Shown in pieces: positions 16,457-23,478 of a DNA stretch of 23,478 bases (its first letter is position 1; every line of letters begins with the position of its first letter). The translations under genes were made by a program, and so were the position numbers. The notes below the pieces were generated by a model, which saw only the letters and a list, made by a program, of their open reading frames with translations, did not search any database and was not told the origin of the DNA. The stretch is from positions 1-23,478 of the forward strand of contig JABDQY010000025.1 of NCBI GenBank assembly GCA_013042025.1, in the 5' to 3' direction. Source of the stretch: Bacteroidia bacterium. GTDB taxonomy: Bacteria > Bacteroidota > Bacteroidia > NS11-12g > UBA9320.

Positions 16457-17173
16457 ATGAGAAATAAGATAAAACGAATACGTAAGATAAAGCGATACTT
16501 TTTTGGGTTCAAGCTTCATAGATTGTACCCCTGGAATAAAATGGTATTCTTAGGTAATTTAGGAAAAGTATCCAGTTGGATAAATGCCCAATCAAATCTA
16601 AAGTTTACAGACTTCCCTGCTAAAAAAATAGATTATGGACGCAGAACTGAGTTACATGACTTTATTATTTCAACAGAGTTAAAAGGAGAGCCAATAGATT
16701 ACCTTGAATTTGGTGTTTCAAAAGGACATTCATTTCGTTGGTGGGTAAATGCAATTAAAGATAAAGAATCCAGATTCTATGGCTTCGATACGTTCACTGG
16801 TCTTCCTGAAGATTGGGGGCCTTTTAAAGCTGGAGATATGTCCAATGGGAATAAACCTCCAGAAATAGATGATAGTCGGCATTCGTTCTATCAAGGAGTA
16901 TTTCAAACCACCCTGTTTGATTTTTTAAAAGACTATAAATCATCACGTAAGAAGGTCATACATCTAGATGCAGACTTATACTCTGCTACTTTATTTGTTT
17001 TAACCACGTTATCCCCGCATTTGAATAAAGGGGATATCTTATTATTTGATGAATTTAACGTTCCAATGCATGAGTTTAAAGCTTTTACAGAGTGGTCTGA
17101 ATCATTCTATGTAAAATGCACTGTACTAGGTGAGGTAAATAACTTTTATCAAGTTGCTATGCGAATAGAATAA
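16457..17173 (+). CDS. TylF/MycF-like class I SAM-dependent methyltransferase
   Basis: A 238-residue protein with a Rossmann methyltransferase fold. Motif I is YLEFGVSKGHSFRWW (82-96), followed by FYGFDTFTGLPEDW (107-120), HLDADLYSAT (169-178) and GDILLFDEF (192-200). The FDTFTGLPEDW and DADLY segments are characteristic of the TylF/macrocin O-methyltransferase group, whose known members methylate sugars of natural products with Mg2+. A lone homologue in this setting probably methylates a sugar of a surface polysaccharide or glycolipid, but the substrate cannot be read from the sequence. About 60 basic residues-rich positions precede the fold. Its TAA stop directly abuts the stop of the convergent polyprenyl synthase gene, with no base between. 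Confidence 0.85.
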   Translation: MRNKIKRIRKIKRYFFGFKLHRLYPWNKMVFLGNLGKVSSWINAQSNLKFTDFPAKKIDYGRRTELHDFIISTELKGEPIDYLEFGVSKGHSFRWWVNAIKDKESRFYGFDTFTGLPEDWGPFKAGDMSNGNKPPEIDDSRHSFYQGVFQTTLFDFLKDYKSSRKKVIHLDADLYSATLFVLTTLSPHLNKGDILLFDEFNVPMHEFKAFTEWSESFYVKCTVLGEVNNFYQVAMRIE

Positions 17174-18133
17174 CTAGCTTTCTCGTCCAGATAATATTTG
17201 AACAATCTCTTCGAGGTATGATTTATCATTAGGGAATTCCAAATCTGCCAATAAATTCAAGCTCGTATTTGTATAATATTGAGCTAATTCCAGTGTTGCA
17301 TTTGAAGCCTTTGTCTCTTTCATCTTTGACTTAACAAATTGAATCGTTTCTTCTTCGCTAAGTTTATATGCCTCATTGATTTGTTGTTGCTCTGTAGGAT
17401 TGAGCGAACTCCACATTTCATTCCATAAATACGTTTTCTTTTTCTCTAAAATGTCACCTCCAATTCTTTTTCCAACTTTTGCTTTTTCTCCAAAACTATC
17501 TAAGTAGTCATCCATAAGCTGAAAAGAGAGTCCAATTGCTATTCCCAGATCATATAAGTCATCTGATTCATTTGTCGAAGCTCCAGCTAACATTGCACCT
17601 GCCTTTAGACTGAATCCTAGGAGCACCGCAGTTTTTTGACGAATCATTTCTATGTATGCCTCGTTCTTCACGTTATCCATGGTTTCAAATTGCATATCAT
17701 CCATTTGACCTTCACATAATTCAACAGCCATTGAACTAAAGAGATCTAAAATTGCTATGTTTCCAATTTTTGAAAGTTTTTGATAAACTAGTATCTGCAA
17801 TAAATCCCCAGATAAAATAGCAGTAGGTTCATCCCATTTTTTATGCACGGTTTGCTGTCCTCTTCGCAAATCAGCACCATCTAAAATGTCATCATGCATT
17901 AATGTGAAATTATGAAACATTTCTACTACTTCAGCAAGTTCTATTGCCTCCTCAGATATTTGATCTTTGTATAGCTTGTATGATGCAAGAACCATAGCTG
18001 GACGAATTCTCTTACCACCCAATCCTAGTATATAGGAAATCGGTTCATACAGAGCAGTAGGTGTACCGCTGATAGTAGTAAATTTTTGAATGCTTGGTTT
18101 TAATGTTTCAAGTAATTCTTCTAATTTTTTCAT
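17174..18133 (-). CDS. Trans-polyprenyl diphosphate synthase (farnesyl/geranylgeranyl type)
   Basis: Condenses isopentenyl diphosphate with allylic diphosphates to give the precursors of carotenoids, menaquinone and carrier lipids. The 319-residue protein has GGKRIRP (39-45), the first aspartate-rich motif DDILD (81-85) followed by RRG (90-92), and the second motif DDYLD (208-212). Phe76 lies five residues before the first motif, the position where an aromatic side chain limits chain length, so a C15 or C20 product is more likely than a long chain; this is inference. The start ATG 18133 overlaps the rnr stop as ATGA. A carotenoid desaturase lies just beyond the same operon, consistent with GGPP supply. 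Confidence 0.9.
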   Translation of the reverse strand: MKKLEELLETLKPSIQKFTTISGTPTALYEPISYILGLGGKRIRPAMVLASYKLYKDQISEEAIELAEVVEMFHNFTLMHDDILDGADLRRGQQTVHKKWDEPTAILSGDLLQILVYQKLSKIGNIAILDLFSSMAVELCEGQMDDMQFETMDNVKNEAYIEMIRQKTAVLLGFSLKAGAMLAGASTNESDDLYDLGIAIGLSFQLMDDYLDSFGEKAKVGKRIGGDILEKKKTYLWNEMWSSLNPTEQQQINEAYKLSEEETIQFVKSKMKETKASNATLELAQYYTNTSLNLLADLEFPNDKSYLEEIVQILSGRES

Positions 18134-20241
18134 TCTCTTACAAATTCAAAATCAATATTTCTTTTAGCTAAATCTGTGTTCTTTACACGAATAAAGACAC
18201 GTTCTCCCATGGAATATGTTTTCTTTTTTCGTTGCCCCACCACAATTTTTTTCTCTGGATAGAAATTGTAATTATCATCTCGCATATCACGAAGTCGCAC
18301 CATTCCTTCACATTTGTTCTCCATTATCTCCACGTAAATACCCCATTCAGTAATTCCACTGATTATTCCTTCAAATTCTTCTCCTTTATAACTGCTTAAA
18401 AATTCAACTTGTTTGTACTTAATACTTGCTCGTTCTGCACTTACAGCTTTCTGTTCTTGACCGCTACAATGATTGGCCATTTTTTCAACTTCGTTGTAAT
18501 CAAATGATTTCTTCTTAGTAAGATAGTCAAATAGCATTCGATGTGTAATTAAGTCAGGATACCTTCGAATCGGAGAGGTGAAATGTGCGTAGTAATCAAA
18601 AGCTAATCCGAAATGACCAATTTTTTTACTGGTGTAGTATGCTTTTTCCATTGAACGAATGGCAAGAGGTTGAAGTATATCACCTTTAACTGTGCCTTGT
18701 ACCTTGGTAACCATTTCATTTATAGATTTTGCGTAGCTCTTGTAGTCTCCTGTTTCAATCTTAAAACCAAAATTGGCAGCAGTTTCTGCAAATTCAGCAA
18801 GCTTTTCTGCTGAAGGCTCTTCATGCACCCTGTAAGGAAGAGGTGTTTTCTTATTTTTTGTATAAAGATGCATTGCAACATATTTGTTAGCCAACAGCAT
18901 ATATTCTTCAATCATTTTGTGAGCATCTTTTCTTTCCTTTGGTGTCACAGATATTGGTTTTCCGTTTGAATCTAATTCAAATCGAAATTCTGTAGTCTCA
19001 AAGTTGATGGCACCGTTCGCAAATTTTGCTTCACGAAGCTTACCAGCTATTGAATTCATAACTTCAATTTCATATGCAAAATCCCCTTTTTTTGTTTCAA
19101 TAACCTCTTGAGCTTCTTCATAGGCAAATCTTCGATCTGAATAAATTACAGTTTTTGAAAATTTGTAATCTTTAACATTTCCATGAATGTCAAGTTCAAA
19201 TATTACCGCAAAGCATAATGATTCCTCATGAGGTCTCAGCGAACAGAGCTCATTTGATAATCGCTCTGGCAACATTGGTATTGTTCTATCAACGAGGTAC
19301 ACAGAAGTAGCCCTATTGTAAGCCTCAACGTCTATGATGTCTCCGGGTTGAACATAATGCGAAACATCAGCGATGTGTATTCCAATTTCAAAATTTCCAT
19401 TATCAAGCTTCTTAAAGCTCAAAGCATCATCAAAGTCTTTTGCATCTTCAGGGTCAATTGTAAAGGTAGTAACCTTCCGAAAATCCATCCGCTTTGCTAT
19501 TTCTTCATTTGTTATTTTTTTAGGCAGCTTTGCTGCTGCATCTTCAACACGATCTTCAAACTTTGTTGCGAATCCGTACTCTGCAACAATCGCGTGCATT
19601 TCAGCAGTATTATCCCCCGATTGACCAAATACCTCAACCACACTTGCATATGGATTTTTTGCATTACTTGGCCAGTCTCTATATTTAAATAATACCTTGT
19701 CTCCATCTACAGCACCTTTTAGTCTTTCTTTAGGAACATAAAAATCGGTATGGATTTTAGAACTATCTGGAATTATAAATGATGCTTTTCCACCTTGAGA
19801 GATAGTACCAACATAGGTTGTTCTGGCTCTCTTTAATACTTTGGTTACAAATGCTTTTGGTCTATCAGAGCTTTTACTGTATACCAATCTCACGCTCACT
19901 TCATCTCCGTTAAATGCATCTAATGTTGAACCAGCTTTGAGTTTTATATCCTTATCTAAATTTTCTGATACTAAATATGCATCACCACGTTGGCTGAAGT
20001 CCAATACCCCAGTAATTTCATCTCTTGTCTTAACAAATATGTATTTACCTCTTTGGCGTTGCTCAATTTTTCGGTCACGTTCTAGCAACTCAAGAATGAG
20101 AGAAACATCTTTCTTTGAAATACTATCAACTTGTGCTGCGATTTGCTTGTAATTAAGAAGTGTATTTGCTTTTTGAATTAGGACATTAAGTACCTGTTGA
20201 TACTCTTCTGAATTGCGAAATCTTTTATTTTTTTTCTTCAA
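18130..20241 (-). CDS. rnr: Ribonuclease R
   Basis: Processive 3'-5' exoribonuclease that degrades structured RNA. The 703-residue protein shows an N-terminal winged-helix segment (about 10-65), cold-shock/OB domains (about 70-215), the RNB catalytic domain (about 245-575) with the metal-binding TIDPEDAKDFDDA (261-273; Asp263, 269, 271, 272) and TSPIRRYPDL (near 550), and a C-terminal S1 domain (about 620-700; GIISGITEWGIYVEI). The start is TTG 20241, six bases after the stop of the ABC gene, with no ATG nearby. Shorter than the 813-residue E. coli enzyme because the basic tail is absent. Confidence 0.95.
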   Translation of the reverse strand: MKKKNKRFRNSEEYQQVLNVLIQKANTLLNYKQIAAQVDSISKKDVSLILELLERDRKIEQRQRGKYIFVKTRDEITGVLDFSQRGDAYLVSENLDKDIKLKAGSTLDAFNGDEVSVRLVYSKSSDRPKAFVTKVLKRARTTYVGTISQGGKASFIIPDSSKIHTDFYVPKERLKGAVDGDKVLFKYRDWPSNAKNPYASVVEVFGQSGDNTAEMHAIVAEYGFATKFEDRVEDAAAKLPKKITNEEIAKRMDFRKVTTFTIDPEDAKDFDDALSFKKLDNGNFEIGIHIADVSHYVQPGDIIDVEAYNRATSVYLVDRTIPMLPERLSNELCSLRPHEESLCFAVIFELDIHGNVKDYKFSKTVIYSDRRFAYEEAQEVIETKKGDFAYEIEVMNSIAGKLREAKFANGAINFETTEFRFELDSNGKPISVTPKERKDAHKMIEEYMLLANKYVAMHLYTKNKKTPLPYRVHEEPSAEKLAEFAETAANFGFKIETGDYKSYAKSINEMVTKVQGTVKGDILQPLAIRSMEKAYYTSKKIGHFGLAFDYYAHFTSPIRRYPDLITHRMLFDYLTKKKSFDYNEVEKMANHCSGQEQKAVSAERASIKYKQVEFLSSYKGEEFEGIISGITEWGIYVEIMENKCEGMVRLRDMRDDNYNFYPEKKIVVGQRKKKTYSMGERVFIRVKNTDLAKRNIDFEFVRE

Positions 20242-20247
20242 TGTAGT

Positions 20248-21876
20248 CTAGTTAATGCTGTGTTCTAACAAACTTCTAGTATAGTTAGAACTAGGTTTAG
20301 TTATTAATTGTTTTGTTTCGCCAAATTCTACAATTTTTCCGTCTTTTAGAACAATGGCTTTATTACAGAAATAACTTACTACGTTCATATCATGAGAAAT
20401 GAGTAAATATGTCAGTCCGTTTTGTTTTTTAAGGTCGTTTAATAAATTTAAAATTTTAGCTTGTACACTAACGTCAAGAGCGGAAACTGCTTCGTCTAAG
20501 ACTATAATTTTTGGTTTTTTTGCTAAAGCTTTAGCGATACAAATTCGTTGACGTTGCCCTCCAGAAAATTCGTGCGGATATTTTTCATAATCTGCTGCTA
20601 GTAAGCCAACTTCTTCAAGTAAAGAGATAGCTCTTTCTTTGGGTTTAGTGGTATTAACTGAACGCAAGACCTCCACAATTGCATGTCCTATTTTGTGTTT
20701 AGGGTTTAAACTTGAAAATGGATCTTGGAAAACCAATTGTATTTGTTTTGATAAATCTTTGACTGAATTCAGAGAGTTGTTGTTTAATAAGATATCTCCA
20801 TTTGTTTGATCCCAAATTTTCAGAACAATTTTAGCGATTGTACTTTTTCCACTACCACTTTCTCCTATAAGACCTAAGGAATCACCTTCTTTTAATTCAA
20901 AATTGATAGCATGTAATACCTTGGTTTCATGTTTTTTAAACAAACTTGATTTGAAATGTGATTTGTATACGTCCTTAGCCTCAAGTATTGTATTGTCTTC
21001 GGGAGACAAATCAACAACATTTTCTATTACCGGTTCTTTAAAATGTAATTCACCATCTACTTTTTCAAGTAAGTTATCAATCTCAGCTAAACGAGTACCT
21101 TTCTTATCATAAGTTGCCCTACTCTGAATCAAAGCTTTCGTATATGGATGCAAAGGTTGATTAAGTATCTGGTTAGACTCACCAACTTCTACAAGTTCTC
21201 CATTATACATCACAGCAATTCTATCAGCGAATCCTTTAAGTGAGATTAAATCATGGGTAATGAACAATATAGAAAGCGATGTTTCCTTGCATAGTTTTCT
21301 CAGAAGCTGTAAGATTTCGGTTTGAACGGCTACATCCAATGCAGTTGTCGGTTCATCTGCAATTAGAAGCTTGGGTTTTTTAGCTAGAGCCATTGCAATC
21401 ATTACTCTTTGCCTTTGTCCACCGCTCAATTCATGGGGATAGCTTTTATTAATTCTTGCAATGTCAAATAATTCTACTTTTTCAAGCAATTCAGCTAAAA
21501 ACTCTGATGATGGGTCCTCCGCACATTCTAATATTTGTTTACCACATTGTATCAATGGGTTTAATGCCGTCATTGGTTCCTGAAAAATGTATGCTATTTC
21601 ACGTTGACGAATTTCTTGTAGCAATTCCCTACTACAATCTGTCAGATTTATTTGAGTTTCTTTATGACTAAAGAAAACATTCCCTTCAACTAAAGCATCA
21701 TTTAATAATCGAGTTACACTTTGACTTGCAACAGATTTTCCGCTGCCACTTTCACCAATTAAACCAAGAACTTCTCCAGCCTGAATCGAAAAACTAATTT
21801 TTTTTACAGCTTGAAATGTGGTGTATTTATCAATTTTAAATGAAACCGAAAAATTATGTACGTTGAGTATATCCAA
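20248..21876 (-). CDS. Tandem ABC transporter ATPase, peptide-uptake (DppD-DppF/YejF) type
   Basis: A 542-residue protein with two complete ATP-binding domains in one chain, the energy unit of a dipeptide/oligopeptide-type importer. Domain 1: Walker A GESGSGKS (41-48), signature LSGGQ (150-154), Walker B LLIADE (170-175), His208. Domain 2: GESGSGKST (338-346), FSGGQ (437-441), IIVLDE (457-462), His495. The HPYTKAL (243-249) and NYTRSLL (531-537) segments after each domain are typical of the Opp/Dpp family. All catalytic residues are present in both halves. The start is TTG 21876, one base after the stop of the DUF4293 gene. No permease or binding-protein gene is in the window, so the partners must be elsewhere. 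Confidence 0.92.
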   Translation of the reverse strand: MDILNVHNFSVSFKIDKYTTFQAVKKISFSIQAGEVLGLIGESGSGKSVASQSVTRLLNDALVEGNVFFSHKETQINLTDCSRELLQEIRQREIAYIFQEPMTALNPLIQCGKQILECAEDPSSEFLAELLEKVELFDIARINKSYPHELSGGQRQRVMIAMALAKKPKLLIADEPTTALDVAVQTEILQLLRKLCKETSLSILFITHDLISLKGFADRIAVMYNGELVEVGESNQILNQPLHPYTKALIQSRATYDKKGTRLAEIDNLLEKVDGELHFKEPVIENVVDLSPEDNTILEAKDVYKSHFKSSLFKKHETKVLHAINFELKEGDSLGLIGESGSGKSTIAKIVLKIWDQTNGDILLNNNSLNSVKDLSKQIQLVFQDPFSSLNPKHKIGHAIVEVLRSVNTTKPKERAISLLEEVGLLAADYEKYPHEFSGGQRQRICIAKALAKKPKIIVLDEAVSALDVSVQAKILNLLNDLKKQNGLTYLLISHDMNVVSYFCNKAIVLKDGKIVEFGETKQLITKPSSNYTRSLLEHSIN

Positions 21877-21877
21877 A

Positions 21878-22345
21878 TTACCTCAGTCTGTCCATGGAGC
21901 GAATCAGTTTTTCATCCTTACGCACTCCTTTCATTGCTAAGAAGTTAAAGAAGATATAGGATAGAGGCAATAGGGCATAAAAAGTAAAACTACTTTCTCC
22001 ATTCTCAAAAAACTTGATATTTAAACTATTCAAATACATCACTACAATCATTCCTAGAATGAATAGATAATTAAAACCAGACAGTAGCGTTTGAAGCTTT
22101 CTGTTTTTAAACATCACCATTGCAATTAGAGCGAGAATTCCAATTGCACCTAAGAATCCAACTAGAAGAGTATTCTGCTCTTTTGAAGATCCGTCTGAAG
22201 CAATTAATTCTGTTTCATCATATTCTACTGAAACGGATGAAGTATTTCCATCAGATGCAGTATAAAACACAGTGTCTGAAAAAATTAACATCACACTAAT
22301 TGCGAGCATTGCAAGATAAAACAATGTTTGAGGTCGTTGTATCAT
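21878..22345 (-). CDS. DUF4293 family four-helix membrane protein
   Basis: A 155-residue integral membrane protein of unknown function found in Bacteroidota. The family opening MIQRPQT is present at ATG 22345, which I chose over an in-frame TTG eight codons upstream. Four membrane helices are seen at about 8-22, 59-79, 90-106 and 120-138, with a polar, acidic loop (30-57) between the first two and a basic C-terminus (RKDEKLIRSMDRLR). It heads a four-gene operon with the ABC ATPase, rnr and polyprenyl synthase. Confidence 0.82.
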   Translation of the reverse strand: MIQRPQTLFYLAMLAISVMLIFSDTVFYTASDGNTSSVSVEYDETELIASDGSSKEQNTLLVGFLGAIGILALIAMVMFKNRKLQTLLSGFNYLFILGMIVVMYLNSLNIKFFENGESSFTFYALLPLSYIFFNFLAMKGVRKDEKLIRSMDRLR

Positions 22346-22349
22346 AAAG

Positions 22350-22357
22350 CAAAAGTA
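22350..22357 (-). promoter_or_regulatory. Candidate -7 element for the DUF4293-ABC-rnr operon
   Basis: The minus strand reads TACTTTTG, matching TAnnTTTG, four bases before ATG 22345. Transcription would start at or next to the ATG, giving a leaderless or nearly leaderless mRNA. No -33 TTG at the usual distance. Confidence 0.35.
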
Positions 22358-22417
22358 AACATATATCAAGTTTATGTGTTCAGATTTAGACGAAGAAATA
22401 ATATACTTGCTAACATT

Positions 22418-23478
22418 TTGAAAGATACGCCTAAGAAGAAAAGAGCAATCGTTGTGGGTTCTGGAATAGCTGGACTTGCTAGTGCTATTCGTCTACAATT
22501 TTTAGGGTTTGAGGTGGACGTATTTGAACAAAATTCAACGTATGGTGGGAAGATAGGAGTATGGTCAAAAAATGGATATCGTTTTGACACTGGGCCATCT
22601 TTATTTACGATGCCTCATTTTGTAGAAGAGCTTTTGCTATTAGATGCTAAACATGATATCAATTTCAAGTATGAAAAATTAAATGTCTTATGCAACTATT
22701 TCTGGAATGATGGCACAGAACTAACTGCCTATGCAGATCAAGATAAGCTGGAAGATGAATTTGAAACAGTATTAGGAGAACCAAAAGAAAATATTCGAAA
22801 ATTTCTTCGAAAGAGTAAAGAAAAATATGAAATAACAAATCATGTTTTTTTGGAGAAATCCTTACATCGCGTTAGTACTTATCTAAATCTTAGAACACTC
22901 AAGAGCATTTTGCAATTGCACAAAGTTCAAATATTTAAGAAGATGAATACTGAGAATCGTAAGGTTTTCGTGAAGAACAAGACTATCCAATTTTTTAACA
23001 GATATGCCACTTATAATGGTTCTAATCCTTATCAAGCCCCAGCAACTTTAAATGTAATTCCACATTACGAATTTGGTTTTGGTGCGTTTTTCCCGAAGAA
23101 AGGAATTCGTTCTATTGCAGATAGTCTTTTTGAAAAAGCTCAAAACTTAGGAGTACAATTTCACTTTAATGTTCCTGTAACTGCAGTGAAAAGGAAACCT
23201 TCGGGATTTCAAATCAATAATGAGCATAGTGCAGATGTAGTAGTTTGCAATATGGATGTGGCTGCTGCTTCAAAAGGTCCGTTTAGCGAATTGATTTCAA
23301 CAAAACGAAAATCCTATGAACCTTCAAGCTCTGCAGTTATATTTTATTGGGGTATCAAAAAGAAGTTTCCTGAATTAGACGTTCACAATATATTCTTTTC
23401 GGCAAATTACGAAGAGGAGTTTAACACCTTATTTAAGGATTATGACTTAGCAGATGATTTAACTGTGTACGTGCATAT
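22418..23478 (+). CDS. crtD: CrtD-type carotenoid 3,4-desaturase / phytoene desaturase family (3' end beyond window)
   Basis: FAD-dependent desaturase of carotenoid synthesis. The frame is open for 353 codons to the window edge. The dinucleotide-binding GSGIAG (14-19) is followed by Glu37 at the end of the second strand, then YGGKIG (42-47) and YRFDTGPSLFTMPH (54-67). The GPSLFTMPH form, ATYNGSNPYQAP and IFYWGIKKKFPELDVHNIFF match the branch annotated CrtD (1-hydroxycarotenoid 3,4-desaturase) in flavobacteria; the CrtI branch in these bacteria has GPTWYWMPD instead. That distinction rests on memory of the families. The start is uncertain: TTG 22418 gives a short tail before the fold, GTG 22376 is an alternative. 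The gene is divergent from the DUF4293 operon. Confidence 0.85.
   Translation, partial: MKDTPKKKRAIVVGSGIAGLASAIRLQFLGFEVDVFEQNSTYGGKIGVWSKNGYRFDTGPSLFTMPHFVEELLLLDAKHDINFKYEKLNVLCNYFWNDGTELTAYADQDKLEDEFETVLGEPKENIRKFLRKSKEKYEITNHVFLEKSLHRVSTYLNLRTLKSILQLHKVQIFKKMNTENRKVFVKNKTIQFFNRYATYNGSNPYQAPATLNVIPHYEFGFGAFFPKKGIRSIADSLFEKAQNLGVQFHFNVPVTAVKRKPSGFQINNEHSADVVVCNMDVAAASKGPFSELISTKRKSYEPSSSAVIFYWGIKKKFPELDVHNIFFSANYEEEFNTLFKDYDLADDLTVYVH

Noticed and set aside
19348..19692. 114-codon plus-strand frame inside rnr
   Set aside because: Antisense to the RNB and cold-shock region of a well-conserved gene; Cys/Phe-rich shadow translation.
22376..22417. GTG start for crtD giving a 14-residue extension
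   Set aside because: The extension is Arg/Asn-rich and unlike the family, whose fold begins within a few residues of the start; TTG 22418 preferred, but not proven.

Overview
The window looks like chromosomal DNA of a Bacteroidota member, most likely a pigmented Flavobacteriia-type bacterium. The DNA is AT-rich. Several upstream regions carry the TAnnTTTG promoter core typical of this phylum. The gene set includes GldL/GldM-type motor proteins, a DUF6089/PorG-type outer membrane barrel, a DUF4293 membrane protein and a CrtD-type carotenoid desaturase, all typical of Bacteroidota. I see no mobile element, CRISPR array, rRNA or tRNA. Five genes can only start at TTG.

Layout: (1) 1-2364, minus strand: clpC, cut by the left edge. 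It is divergent from dnaB (2797-4284, plus) across a 432-base AT-rich spacer holding a perfect DnaA box. (2) 4303-6945, minus: a large AsmA-like protein with a charged coiled-coil tail, convergent with dnaB. (3) 7042-11452, minus: a three-gene unit encoding a GldL-like protein, a GldM-like protein and a secreted protein that joins a beta-helix to a PorG-like outer membrane barrel. (4) 11656-13976, minus: an RluA-family pseudouridine synthase coupled to pruA. (5) 14057-16150, minus: a small lipoprotein, then nth and lplA joined by an ATGA overlap. (6) 16151-16456: a divergent spacer with a probable small RNA that has its own terminator, followed by a TylF-like methyltransferase (plus). (7) 17174-22345, minus: a compact operon DUF4293 - tandem ABC ATPase - rnr - polyprenyl synthase. 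(8) 22418 to the right edge, plus: crtD, truncated by the window.

Most of the window is housekeeping. The part that stands out is 7042-11452. GldL and GldM form the proton-driven inner-membrane motor of the type IX secretion/gliding machine and are normally encoded beside gldK and gldN. Here the pair stands without gldK or gldN, and the gene overlapping gldM encodes a PorG-like barrel fused to a beta-helix. This suggests a self-contained, envelope-spanning motor system with its own outer membrane partner. The domain assignments come from sequence motifs; the system-level role is inference.
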